Under the pieces are notes generated by a model. The model searched no databases, was not told the origin of the DNA, and saw nothing but the letters and a program-made list of their open reading frames with translations. The translations under genes and the position numbers were made by a program. Of a DNA stretch of 64,000 nt, positions 1 to 8,474 are shown piece by piece. Positions within the stretch are counted from its first letter, which is position 1. Every line of letters begins with the position of its first letter. Origin of the DNA: Psychrobacillus sp042944905 (GTDB lineage Bacteria > Bacillota > Bacilli > Bacillales_A > Planococcaceae); assembly GCF_042944905.1 (NCBI RefSeq), contig NZ_CP168496.1, positions 3,038,001 to 3,102,000 on the forward strand. The letters are read 5' to 3'.

Positions 1-345
1 TTTTTGGAATCCATATCTATATAAACCCAGCAAAAGAGGATACATTATAATAAACGTGAAGGCCGTAACAAAAATCAATTCTCCTTGTCCAGCTGTATCT
101 TCAAACCCATAATAAAGTGTAGTTACAATTAAATCTATTACAGTAATTAGGAATATGATTTTCCAAAAAGGTTTTGAAAAGAATTGTTTCTTATATACAT
201 AACCATAAAATCCCACTGTGTTAATAATACTAATAATCATACTCACAATTCCTATCACAGTTCCTACCAAACCGTATTCATTTTCTAAAAACATTGACGC
301 TATCAACATAACTAACATTGCCCAAAAATAAATTTTCCAAAGCAT
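1..345 (-). CDS. Partial multi-pass membrane protein, unknown function
   Basis: The reading frame is open from an ATG at 343-345 on the minus strand to the window edge (115 codons), so the C-terminus lies outside. A strong ribosome binding site, GGGAGGT, sits at about 352-358. The translation is very hydrophobic, with about four predicted membrane spans and short basic loops (for example YKKQFFSKPFWK near residue 52). I recognise no family motif. It has its own start signals and is separated from the psu genes by a terminator, so it is a separate transcription unit. Confidence 0.75.
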   Translation of the reverse strand, partial: MLWKIYFWAMLVMLIASMFLENEYGLVGTVIGIVSMIISIINTVGFYGYVYKKQFFSKPFWKIIFLITVIDLIVTTLYYGFEDTAGQGELIFVTAFTFIIMYPLLLGLYRYGFQK

Positions 346-591
346 CTTTATACCTCCCGTTTCTTCATATATACCTTGTTTATATGAAATTTTTGTTCAT
401 TTCATCGTTAGGGAAATACTTAATAAATAAATTCATTTCATATTGTCTACTAATTTCTTTCCATAGAATTCTTAACTTCTCAAATCTTAACAATATATTC
501 CCTTGATTTATATATGTAATTTTTTCCTTATTGAACTAATCAAAATTTAGTTGAATAAGATGGAATTGTATTCGGCCATCTCTAAAAAAAA

Positions 592-616
592 CTTCCCGAG
601 AACAGTTCTCGGGAAG
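592..616 (-). terminator. Intrinsic terminator after psuG
   Basis: An 11-bp perfect stem (arms 592-602 and 606-616, loop CAG) has an A-run on its left and a T-run on its right. It can terminate in both directions and lies 6 bp beyond the psuG stop codon. Confidence 0.9.
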
Positions 617-622
617 CTTTTT

Positions 623-1534
623 TTATAGTTTATTTAGTTCAACAGCAATCTTAGCGCCTACTTTTGCATTGTTGTAAACTAATGCAATATTTGATTCTAA
701 ACTTTTTCCTTCTGTTAATTCTTTTACTTTTCCAAGTAAAAATGGTGTAACGTCTTTCCCTTTAATGCCGTTTTCTTCAGCTTCTTTTAAAGCCTTTTCA
801 ATAATTTCATTAATATATGCTTCTTCCATTGAATGCTCAACAGGGATTGGATTTGCAATAATTGCGCCACCTTTTAATCCTAGATCCCATTTCACTTTTA
901 GCATCTTTGCAACCTCTTGTGGCTCATCCAGACGGAAGTTTGCATTAAATGCACTAGTTGCCGTATAGAATGCTGGGAATGCATCCGTTTGATATCCGAC
1001 AACAGGAACGCCTTTTGTTTCTAAATATTCAAGTGTCAAACCTATGTCCAAAATAGATTTCGCACCCGCACATACTACAGCCACATTTGTAGAAGCTAAT
1101 TCTTCTAAGTCTGCTGAAATATCCATTGTCGTTTCTGCACCTCTATGAACTCCACCGATACCACCAGTTACAAACATGTTAATACCTGCTAGCTCTGCGC
1201 AAATCATCGTTGTCGCTACTGTTGTTGCTCCAATTTCTTTAGAAGCTACTACATAAGGAAGGTCTCTTCTAGAAGTTTTTCGTGCATTTTTACTTGTGCC
1301 TAGTGTTTCAAGCTCTTCTTCTGAAAGACCTATTTTAATCTTTCCATCCATAATGGCAATTGTCGCTGGAACTGCACCATTCTCACGTATAATTTGCTCC
1401 ACTTCTCTTGCCATTTCTACGTTTTGTGGGTAAGGCATTCCGTGTGAAATAATAGTCGATTCTAAAGCAACAATTGCTTTCCCTGCTGCCATTCCTTCTT
1501 CTACTTCTTTTGAAAATGTTAAAAATTCTCTCAT
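623..1534 (-). CDS. psuG: Pseudouridine-5'-phosphate glycosidase
   Basis: Cytosolic enzyme of the PsuG family, which cleaves pseudouridine 5'-phosphate to uracil and ribose 5-phosphate. The 303-residue length is typical. The N-terminal motif ALESTIISHGMP carries the conserved Glu (residue 25), the metal-site region TTMDIS lies near 136-141, and the catalytic lysine is in CAGAKSILDIG (Lys159). The ATG overlaps the stop of the upstream kinase gene by four bases (ATGA), so the two are translationally coupled. The kinase makes the substrate for this enzyme, giving a complete pseudouridine salvage/catabolic pair. Confidence 0.95.
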   Translation of the reverse strand: MREFLTFSKEVEEGMAAGKAIVALESTIISHGMPYPQNVEMAREVEQIIRENGAVPATIAIMDGKIKIGLSEEELETLGTSKNARKTSRRDLPYVVASKEIGATTVATTMICAELAGINMFVTGGIGGVHRGAETTMDISADLEELASTNVAVVCAGAKSILDIGLTLEYLETKGVPVVGYQTDAFPAFYTATSAFNANFRLDEPQEVAKMLKVKWDLGLKGGAIIANPIPVEHSMEEAYINEIIEKALKEAEENGIKGKDVTPFLLGKVKELTEGKSLESNIALVYNNAKVGAKIAVELNKL

Positions 1535-2631
1535 GATAAATATTCCTCCAATTCATTATTTAACGTAATTTTAGAAAGCTCTGTACGAACAGTCTCTGCA
1601 GATTGTAAAGTTTTACTCGCATTTAACATGCCAGCATTTATTGCCGATTTTAGGTCGTTTCCTTCCAACCATGCATGAAGCGTTCCAGAGACAAAAGCAT
1701 CTCCAGCTCCAGTGACGTCTACTACATGATCTACATGCATCGCAGAAACGTAAGCCGAATTACTGGATTCACTCGAATACATTACGCCTTGACTACCATT
1801 TGTAATAACAACATGATTGACACCTTTTTGTACAAAAGTTTGTGCAGCTTTTTTCCATGATGATTCATCAATGATTTTCATGTGTAAATATGCTTCAGCC
1901 TCGTCGCGGTTTAAAATGATCCACTCTATTCCATGCAAGTTATCCGGCATTCTCTCCATCTTAGGAGAAGATACAGGAATAATTGCGAGCGAGATATTTT
2001 TTCCCATTGCAAGTGTTTGTAAGTATTCAATTACTTCTTTTGGACAATTCATATCCACGATTAATAGTTGTGCATTCGAAAGATGAGACTCTTGTTTTTT
2101 CATGTATTCAACAGATAGTTGATCATATATTTCCATATTAGCTAGTGCAAAAAGCATCTCGCCTTGCCTATCTAATACGGCAGAATATGTGCCAGTAGAA
2201 TAATTAGCAAGTTTTTCTACAGAAAATAAGTTCATCCAATTACTAGAAGCTTTTTCTATTATCTGATACTCGATATCATTCCCAACTACCGATAACAAAC
2301 GTACACTATGCCCAAGTCTACCTAAATTTTCAGCGATATTTCTTGCTACTCCTCCAACACTTTGGGAGCTCGTAGTTGGATTAGAAGTACCCATTTGTAA
2401 TTGATTTTTAACTGAATATTTTCTATCTAAATTTGCGCCACCGATACAAATGATCTCATTTTTTTCAGGAAGTATGTATGCTCTTCCTGTTATTTGACCA
2501 TTCCGAATTAATTGAGAAATAATATTGGCTACTGCAGGTCTGGACATATTAAGAGTATCTGCTATTTCTAATTGAGACGCATACGGATTTTTTCGAAGGT
2601 ACTGTAAAATTTGTATTTCTTTTGGTTGCAC
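1531..2631 (-). CDS. psuK: HTH-fused PfkB-family pseudouridine kinase
   Basis: Residues 1-60 form a winged-helix DNA-binding domain (SQLEIADTLNMSRPAVANII). Residues about 64-366 form a ribokinase/PfkB domain with the N-terminal glycine motif SVGGVARNIAENLGRLG and the C-terminal catalytic motif DVTGAGDAF. By family and by its coupling to psuG it phosphorylates pseudouridine. The start is GTG at 2629-2631 with GGAGGG upstream. The fused DNA-binding domain suggests a kinase that also represses its own operon (inference). Two AAACttttGTTT palindromes on the promoter are plausible targets. Confidence 0.9.
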   Translation of the reverse strand: MQPKEIQILQYLRKNPYASQLEIADTLNMSRPAVANIISQLIRNGQITGRAYILPEKNEIICIGGANLDRKYSVKNQLQMGTSNPTTSSQSVGGVARNIAENLGRLGHSVRLLSVVGNDIEYQIIEKASSNWMNLFSVEKLANYSTGTYSAVLDRQGEMLFALANMEIYDQLSVEYMKKQESHLSNAQLLIVDMNCPKEVIEYLQTLAMGKNISLAIIPVSSPKMERMPDNLHGIEWIILNRDEAEAYLHMKIIDESSWKKAAQTFVQKGVNHVVITNGSQGVMYSSESSNSAYVSAMHVDHVVDVTGAGDAFVSGTLHAWLEGNDLKSAINAGMLNASKTLQSAETVRTELSKITLNNELEEYLS

Positions 2632-2651
2632 GATGATAACCCTCCTTTCAA

Positions 2652-2685
2652 TACAAACTTTTGTTTTAATTATAAACTTTTGTTT
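2652..2685 (-). promoter_or_regulatory. Tandem operator-like palindromes on the psuKG promoter
   Basis: Two copies of a 15-bp sequence containing the palindrome AAACTTTTGTTT begin at 2652 and 2671, 19 bp apart. One lies between the -35 and -10 hexamers and the other just downstream of the -10, which suits a repressor. The regulator could be the HTH domain of PsuK (inference). Confidence 0.55.
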
Positions 2686-2696
2686 ATAAAAGTCAA
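2669..2696 (-). promoter_or_regulatory. Sigma-A-type promoter of psuKG
   Basis: Reading the minus strand, TTGACT (2696-2691) and TATAAT (2674-2669) are separated by 16 bp, about 40 bp upstream of the psuK start. Confidence 0.65.
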
Positions 2697-2702
2697 AAGA
2701 AA

Positions 2703-2733
2703 AACTGATAACAGCTCAAAATTGTTATCAGTT
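2703..2733 (-). terminator. Intrinsic terminator after motB
   Basis: A 10-bp stem (2703-2712 with 2724-2733) is followed on the minus strand by a T-rich tract. It insulates motAB from psuKG. Confidence 0.8.
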
Positions 2734-2743
2734 CACGTTTCTC

Positions 2744-3517
2744 TTATTTAGGTGCATCGTTTAAAGTACCATCTTGTAACACACGTGGTTGGATTAATAC
2801 CTCTACACGTCGGTTTTTAGCGCGGCCTTCTGCTGTATCATTAGAAGCAACTGGCTTAAATTCACCATAACCTTTTGCACTAAAGTACAATGGATCAATT
2901 GTACCTTTACTAACTAAAATTTTGAGGAAATTCACTGAACGCATAACACTTAGTTCCCAGTTAGAGGAAAACTCACTACTTGAAATTGGAATATTATCTG
3001 TATGTCCTGTTATAACAACATTTCTAGGAGGATCAAATACTAAAAGATCCGATATGTCTTCGGCAATTTGGCGATATTCAGATTTTACTTGTGCTTTTCC
3101 CGTATCAAACAAAATATTCTCACGGATTGTAACAAGAAGCCCTTCATCCGTCAATTTCGTTGCGAACTGCTTTTCTAATGCATTGACTGCTATATACTCA
3201 TCAACACTAGCTTTAATAGCTGATAGTGCTTGTTGATCTTCAATATAAGCTGAACTTTGCTCATTTTCATTTTCATTCGTTTGGTCTGGCGTTATTGGCA
3301 CATCTATTGGAGAAGGATGTTCCATTAATCCATTGCCACCATCAAACACCTCACTGAAGACTTGTGACATTTGTTGGAGTTTTTGTTGATCAACTGTACT
3401 GGATGCAAACAGCACAATAAATAGCGCTAATAATAAAGTCAATATATCCGCATATGGAATAAGCCAAGACTCGTCCATATGTTCTTCTTCTTTATGTTTT
3501 CTATGCTTCTTTGCCAA
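2744..3517 (-). CDS. motB: Flagellar motor stator protein MotB
   Basis: Inner-membrane stator subunit that forms an ion channel with MotA and anchors to peptidoglycan. The basic cytoplasmic N-terminus is followed by a single membrane helix with PYADILTLLLALF; Asp24 is the conserved ion-binding residue. Residues about 130-250 are an OmpA/MotB peptidoglycan-binding domain (GHTDN near 168, AEGRAKNRRVEV near the end). The length (257) and sequence pattern fit the Bacillus MotB (proton-type) branch better than MotS. It overlaps the 3' end of motA by 17 bp. Confidence 0.95.
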   Translation of the reverse strand: MAKKHRKHKEEEHMDESWLIPYADILTLLLALFIVLFASSTVDQQKLQQMSQVFSEVFDGGNGLMEHPSPIDVPITPDQTNENENEQSSAYIEDQQALSAIKASVDEYIAVNALEKQFATKLTDEGLLVTIRENILFDTGKAQVKSEYRQIAEDISDLLVFDPPRNVVITGHTDNIPISSSEFSSNWELSVMRSVNFLKILVSKGTIDPLYFSAKGYGEFKPVASNDTAEGRAKNRRVEVLIQPRVLQDGTLNDAPK

Positions 3518-4304
3518 ATCCAGCCTCCCCGCTTTCGCTCATAATTTTCTTGCGATCTGACATCGACAAATACGAGGCTAACTTTTGTTCAATAACACGA
3601 GGAGCGTCTCCTTCTAATACGGAAAGAATCCCTTCTAACATCATCGTTTTTTGACGAACCTCTTGCTTAGATTTGCGTTTAAGCTTATTTGCAAATGGAT
3701 GCCAAATAATATACCCAGTGAAAATACCTAGTAATGTCGCAACAAAAGCTGCTGATATAGCATGCCCCAATGAATCAATATCATTTAAGTTTTTAAGGGC
3801 TGCAATTAGTCCGACAACTGCTCCTAGCACTCCTAGTGTAGGGGCATATGTACCTGCTTGAGAAAATATTAAAGCTCCACCAATATGTCTGTCTTCTAAA
3901 GCATCGATTTCTTCTGTTAGTACATCTCTAATATAATCCGCATTTTGTCCATCAATTGCTAATGTTAGCCCATTTTTTAAGAATGGATCATCTACATCAG
4001 TAATCTTGCTTTCTAATGCGAGTAAGCCTTCTCTACGTGCTAAATCAGCCCAGCTAGAAAACATTTTAATAACTTCACTATCATCTGCAAGTTTTTTATC
4101 TTTGAATATCACACCAAATAGCTTTGGTACCCTTTTCAATTCATTCATCGGAAAAGCAATTACTACAGCAGCAATTGTTCCAAATATAATAATTAAGATA
4201 GCCGCAGGAACTAATAAACTTCCTGGACCAACTCCTTTTAAGTACATCCCAACTAATAATGAAACAAACGCAATGATGAGACCAACAACCGTAGATATAT
4301 CCAT
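3501..4304 (-). CDS. motA: Flagellar motor stator protein MotA
   Basis: Four-helix stator subunit of 267 residues. It shows the family signatures GTIAAVVIAFP (about residues 42-52), LARREGLLALE (about 89-99) and the charged cytoplasmic loop that contacts FliG. The proline-containing helices GVLGAVVGLIAAL and ATLLGIFTGYIIWHP complete the channel. It is first in the motAB pair, with an ATG at 4302-4304. No chemotaxis or flagellar structural genes are adjacent, as is usual for this operon in Bacillus. Confidence 0.95.
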   Translation of the reverse strand: MDISTVVGLIIAFVSLLVGMYLKGVGPGSLLVPAAILIIIFGTIAAVVIAFPMNELKRVPKLFGVIFKDKKLADDSEVIKMFSSWADLARREGLLALESKITDVDDPFLKNGLTLAIDGQNADYIRDVLTEEIDALEDRHIGGALIFSQAGTYAPTLGVLGAVVGLIAALKNLNDIDSLGHAISAAFVATLLGIFTGYIIWHPFANKLKRKSKQEVRQKTMMLEGILSVLEGDAPRVIEQKLASYLSMSDRKKIMSESGEAGFGKEA

Positions 4305-4494
4305 TTATTAACCCCCAAATTCTATTTCTCTCATTATTTCGGCTATTTTGCACTTTTTTTAATAATAAACTTGCTTTCCGATAATATAATTTAATAGTTT
4401 ATGAACAATATCGGACTTTTTACCCTCAATATATATTGTTGCAATAGACTGAAAACTGATATTATTAAGTTAAACACAGAAAGGAAGTATGTAT

Positions 4495-5727
4495 ATGTCA
4501 CCATTTAATGAAACGCTTGAGAAATACGCTGCACTCGCTGTAGAAGTTGGGGTTAATATTCAACCTGGTCAGAATTTATTTATTGCTTCTTCTATTGACA
4601 GTGTGGAACTTGTTCGATTAATTACCAAAAAGGCGTATGAGGTTGGTGCCAATCAAGTTTTTGTAGATTTTTCTGACGATGAAATTACTCGCTTACGCTA
4701 TGAACTAGCTCCTAAAGAATCTTTTGAGTTCTTCCCATCATGGAAAGTACAAGAAAAAGAATTATTAGCTGAGCAAGGCGCTGCATTTATGAGTATTATG
4801 AGCCAAAGTCCGGACCTTTTAAAAGGAGTGGATACTAGTAAAATTGCTGCATTCCAAAAAGCAGCTGGGACTGCATTAAGTAAATATCGCCAATATATGC
4901 AATCCGATAAAGTTAGTTGGACAGTAATTGCTTCTCCTTCAAAAGAATGGGCTAAAATGGTGTTCCCGAATGTTACAGAAGAAGAACAAGTTTCTGCACT
5001 TTGGGATGCTATTTTCAAAGCAGTACGAGCAGATTTAGAAGATCCAGTTTCGGCATGGAAAGAGCACGATAAACTACTTCACATGAAAGTAGATTATTTA
5101 AATGACAAGAATTACAAAAAACTTCACTATACAGCTCCTGGAACTGATTTAACTATTGAACTTCCAGCAGGACATTTATGGTGTGGAGCGAGTAGCGTCA
5201 ATGAAAAAGGAGAAGACTTCATGGCTAATATGCCAACCGAGGAAGTTTTCACAGTCCCATTAAAAACTGGCGTAGATGGTTACGTTTCTAGTACGAAACC
5301 ATTAAGTTACGGTGGTAATATTATTGATAATTTTACTGTTTCTTTTGAAAATGGACGAATTGTAAAAGTAGAAGCTGAAGAAGGTCAGCTAGTGTTGGAA
5401 GATCTTGTTGCAACAGATGAAGGCGCTCACTATTTAGGAGAAGTTGCCCTTGTTCCACATGATTCACCAATCTCTAATTCTAACTTATTATTCTATAACA
5501 CGCTCTTTGATGAGAATGCATCCAATCACTTAGCAATTGGAAGTGCATATGCATTTTGTCTAAAAGGTGGCAAAACGATGAGTCGCGAAGAGCTTGCTAA
5601 AAACGGGCTAAACGATAGTATTACGCATGTGGACTTTATGGTTGGTTCCGATAAAATGAATATTGATGGTGTGAAAGAAGATGGAACGACAGAACCGATC
5701 TTCCGCAATGGTAACTGGGCATTCTAA
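4495..5727 (+). CDS. ampS: M29-family leucyl-type aminopeptidase (first of two paralogues)
   Basis: Cytosolic metallo-aminopeptidase of the thermophilic M29 (AmpS/AmpT) family. The metal-ligand regions are visible: NMPTEEVF and DEGAHYLGEVALVPH (acidic ligands and His), FDENASNHLAIG (His) and THVDFMVGS (His-x-Asp). I place the start at the second ATG (4495), because AAGGAAG ends only one base before the first ATG at 4489. The length is 410 residues. A second full-length M29 gene lies at 16255-17484. It is monocistronic, with a small-protein gene about 90 bp downstream. Confidence 0.9.
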   Translation: MSPFNETLEKYAALAVEVGVNIQPGQNLFIASSIDSVELVRLITKKAYEVGANQVFVDFSDDEITRLRYELAPKESFEFFPSWKVQEKELLAEQGAAFMSIMSQSPDLLKGVDTSKIAAFQKAAGTALSKYRQYMQSDKVSWTVIASPSKEWAKMVFPNVTEEEQVSALWDAIFKAVRADLEDPVSAWKEHDKLLHMKVDYLNDKNYKKLHYTAPGTDLTIELPAGHLWCGASSVNEKGEDFMANMPTEEVFTVPLKTGVDGYVSSTKPLSYGGNIIDNFTVSFENGRIVKVEAEEGQLVLEDLVATDEGAHYLGEVALVPHDSPISNSNLLFYNTLFDENASNHLAIGSAYAFCLKGGKTMSREELAKNGLNDSITHVDFMVGSDKMNIDGVKEDGTTEPIFRNGNWAF

Positions 5728-5819
5728 CTATTTTTAAGTAGATTTCTATAAAATACTACTTAACTTTTATATTCTTTTAAGCTATAATGATAGTAATATA
5801 ACTAGTGAGGTGTTTAATA

Positions 5820-5954
5820 ATGGGCTTATTCACAGTTACAGTTCTTGGTTTTGCAGCAGTTACAGGTATTGTAGGTTATACAATTATGCACTACTTCGCT
5901 AAATCAATGAACTCACACGATTCAGTTTTAGTAGATCCGAAACCTTCCAAATAA
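5820..5954 (+). CDS. Small single-span membrane protein (44 aa)
   Basis: ATG at 5820-5822 with GTGAGGTG about 7 bp upstream and a perfect terminator 8 bp after the stop. The product begins MGLFTVTVLGFAAVTGIVGY, one hydrophobic helix, followed by a short polar tail ending PKPSK. Placement between good start and stop signals argues for a real gene. The role is unknown. It resembles short membrane peptides common in Bacillales but I cannot name a family. Confidence 0.65.
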   Translation: MGLFTVTVLGFAAVTGIVGYTIMHYFAKSMNSHDSVLVDPKPSK

Positions 5955-5961
5955 TTCAAAA

Positions 5962-5989
5962 CAACCGCAGAAATTGCGGTTGTTTTTTT
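5962..5989 (+). terminator. Intrinsic terminator after the small membrane protein
   Basis: Stem CAACCGCA (5962-5969) pairs with TGCGGTTG (5975-5982), followed by seven T. Confidence 0.9.
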
Positions 5990-6191
5990 ATGTTTTTTTC
6001 TTTTCATTTTGAAGTCAATTCGATTTCATTTTAATGACCATTACATACTATTCGATTATATAAATCGCAATCCCTATGTATATTGATCTATTAACCAATG
6101 AAACATTTGTAAACTTCCATAATGTAACACATGGCAATACACCTTTTATCCTTTATACTTAGTTAGTATGATTGAATGGAGGAAGATTAAT

Positions 6192-7199
6192 ATGTTTTCA
6201 AATGCTCATATTGGAATAGATTTAGGCACAGCAAATACATTAGTATATACGAAAAGTAAAGGCATAATTATAGATGAACCAACTGTTGTGGCAGTTAATA
6301 CAAAAACGAGAGAAATTATTGCATTTGGACATAAAGCAAAAGAAATGATTGGAAAGACACCAGCTTCCATAGAAATTATTCGCCCGTTAAAAGACGGTGT
6401 CATAGCTGATTTTGATATTACGACGCAATTATTAAAACTCATTATGCAAAATGCAAGTAAAAAACTTGGAACTTCATTACGAAAGCCATCTGTTGTTGTG
6501 TGTACGCCATCAGGTGCAACGTCTGTCGAACGAAGAGCAATTCAAGATGCAGTTAGACAAAGCGGAGCGAAAGAAGTTCAACTTATGGAAGAACCAGTTG
6601 CAGCAGCAATTGGAGCGGGACTTCCTGTTAATGAACCAGTTGCAAGTATGATCGTCGATATTGGTGGAGGTACGACTGAAGTTGGGATTATTTCATTCGG
6701 TGGGGTCGTTGCATCTAACACTGTGAAGGATGCAGGAGATAAAATGGATGAATCGATTATTCATTTTATTCGAAAAGAATATAATGTATTGATTGGAGAA
6801 CCTACTGCTGAGGAAATTAAGAAAACTATCGGACATGCCTTGCTTCCGCATGAAGTAGAACAAATGGATGTAAGAGGAAGAGATGTTGTAACTGGATTAC
6901 CGAAAATAATTCATCTGTCCTCTACCCAAATACAGGGTGTCTTGGCAGAATCTCTTGGTGCAATATTAGAAGCAATTCGTGCAACCCTTGAAATATGTCC
7001 ACCAGAACTTGCAGGGGATATCGTGGACCATGGAGTTGTGTTAACTGGTGGAGGCGCACTACTTAAAAATATTAAGGAATGGCTAACCAGCGTTATTGAA
7101 GTACCAGTTCACATTGCACCGGAACCTCTTCAATCTGTTGCGATTGGAACGGGGAAATCTTTCTTTGTATCAGAACGAAAACAAAAAGTAGCGAAATGA
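6192..7199 (+). CDS. mreBH: MreB-family actin-like cell-shape protein, MreBH-like
   Basis: Bacterial actin that polymerises along the membrane to guide cell-wall synthesis. Phosphate 1 motif IGIDLGTANTLVY lies at residues about 7-19. The phosphate 2 motif DIGGGTTEVGIISFGG is mid-protein, and VVLTGGGALL is the adenosine motif near residue 290. It is a stand-alone gene without mreCD, which is typical of Mbl/MreBH paralogues. The overall sequence resembles B. subtilis MreBH most. An upstream in-frame ATG exists at 6168, but TGGAGGAAG (about 6177-6185) places the start at 6192 (335 aa). Confidence 0.88.
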   Translation: MFSNAHIGIDLGTANTLVYTKSKGIIIDEPTVVAVNTKTREIIAFGHKAKEMIGKTPASIEIIRPLKDGVIADFDITTQLLKLIMQNASKKLGTSLRKPSVVVCTPSGATSVERRAIQDAVRQSGAKEVQLMEEPVAAAIGAGLPVNEPVASMIVDIGGGTTEVGIISFGGVVASNTVKDAGDKMDESIIHFIRKEYNVLIGEPTAEEIKKTIGHALLPHEVEQMDVRGRDVVTGLPKIIHLSSTQIQGVLAESLGAILEAIRATLEICPPELAGDIVDHGVVLTGGGALLKNIKEWLTSVIEVPVHIAPEPLQSVAIGTGKSFFVSERKQKVAK

Positions 7200-7272
7200 G
7201 TAGAAACAAATTAGAGGAAATTTTGCCTTTTTTCATATAGAATAGAAACACAGAATATGAAAGGGGAAAGTT

Positions 7273-7842
7273 ATGCCTAATTTACATGAAGTGTTAAAGT
7301 ACAATGATTATTTTGTAGAAAATAAACTATATGAACCTTATTTAACAACGAAGTTTCCAGACAAGCGAGTTGTTATTTTAACGTGCATGGATACTCGACT
7401 TGTTGAGTTGTTGCCGAAATCTATGAACTTTAAAAATGGGGATATTAAAATAGTAAAAAGTGCTGGTGCTATTATTAATCATCCTTTTGGCGGTATTATG
7501 CGTAGTCTAATCGTAGCCGTTTATGAACTCCAAGCAGATGAAATATACGTCATCGGGCACCATGATTGCGGTATGAGCTCTATTCATACAGATAAAATTA
7601 TAGAGAAAATGACATCTCGCGGAATAGATCCACTCATTTTTGATATATTAGAACACTCCGGAGTAGATGTTGAAAAGTGGTTAGAAGGTTTTTCAGATGT
7701 AAAAGATAGTGTTTTACATAGCGTTGAAATGATACGAAATCATCCTTTAATGATTAAGGATATTCCTGTACACGGTCTAATCATTGATCCTACAACTGGT
7801 AGATTAGACTTAGTAGTAGACGGTAACCTCAACACTAAATAA
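7273..7842 (+). CDS. Beta-class carbonic anhydrase
   Basis: Zinc enzyme interconverting CO2 and bicarbonate; a YtiB-like form of 189 residues. The Zn/catalytic motif CMDTR gives Cys38, Asp40 and Arg42. The second ligand pair HHDCG gives His96 or His97 and Cys99. Spacing and length are those of the short beta-class enzymes of Firmicutes. It has its own ribosome site (AAAGGGGAAAG) and a shared terminator, so it is monocistronic. Confidence 0.9.
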   Translation: MPNLHEVLKYNDYFVENKLYEPYLTTKFPDKRVVILTCMDTRLVELLPKSMNFKNGDIKIVKSAGAIINHPFGGIMRSLIVAVYELQADEIYVIGHHDCGMSSIHTDKIIEKMTSRGIDPLIFDILEHSGVDVEKWLEGFSDVKDSVLHSVEMIRNHPLMIKDIPVHGLIIDPTTGRLDLVVDGNLNTK

Positions 7843-7864
7843 ATTATTTCCCGGGAAATCGACA

Positions 7865-7904
7865 AAAAAGTTGGCTATTCACCTAAATGAATAGCCAACT
7901 TTTT
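7865..7904. terminator. Bidirectional terminator between carbonic anhydrase and GNAT genes
   Basis: A 17-bp stem (7865-7881 with 7888-7904, loop CCTAAA) with A-run and T-run ends serves the two convergent genes. Confidence 0.92.
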
Positions 7905-7919
7905 GTTTATATATGAAAA

Positions 7920-8468
7920 TTATCGATATCCTTCGCTAATGGAAGCGTAAATATAGTGATCTTCCCACTTCCCATTTATAAATAGAAGACTACGAAGTAA
8001 GCCCTCCCGATGAAACTCATTGTTTTCTAATACTTTTATGGATCCAAGATTCCTTGGAGATACATAAGCCTCAATTCGATTTAACTGGACATGTTCATAC
8101 CCAAATAGCTTTAGAATGTGGACGGCTTCTGAAGCAATACCTTTCCCTATAAATTGTTCATCTATCGAATAACCGATAAGTCCACTTGAAAAAGGCATTC
8201 TTTTTAAACTATACAGAGAAATACTACCAATCATTTGATCAGTACCATGTGCAAACACGCCGAAACTAAATTCTCTTTTTTCACTCATTAATAATAGCGA
8301 CTCTCGAATCTTTTCCCTTTGCACAACGGTTGTATAATACTCCTCTCGATGTAATGGTTCAAAAATAGACCAATATCTTTTGTTTCTATAAACGAGATCT
8401 GCTAGACTGGGTGCGTCTTTTACATTTAATGTCCGTAAATAACATGTATCTCCTTCTAAATAGATCAA
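7920..8468 (-). CDS. GNAT acetyltransferase, RimJ/RimL type
   Basis: A 182-residue GCN5-related N-acetyltransferase. The acetyl-CoA motif A region GYSIDEQFIGKGIASEAVHILK lies at about residues 98-119, followed by LNRIEAYVSPRNLGSIKVLENNEFHREG, the hallmark RimJ/RimL segment. The start is TTG at 8468; its ribosome site lies in the last codons of the upstream pepF gene, so the two are probably co-expressed. The acceptor (ribosomal protein N-terminus, antibiotic or other amine) cannot be told from sequence. Confidence 0.85.
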   Translation of the reverse strand: MIYLEGDTCYLRTLNVKDAPSLADLVYRNKRYWSIFEPLHREEYYTTVVQREKIRESLLLMSEKREFSFGVFAHGTDQMIGSISLYSLKRMPFSSGLIGYSIDEQFIGKGIASEAVHILKLFGYEHVQLNRIEAYVSPRNLGSIKVLENNEFHREGLLRSLLFINGKWEDHYIYASISEGYR

Positions 8469-8474
8469 GCATCG

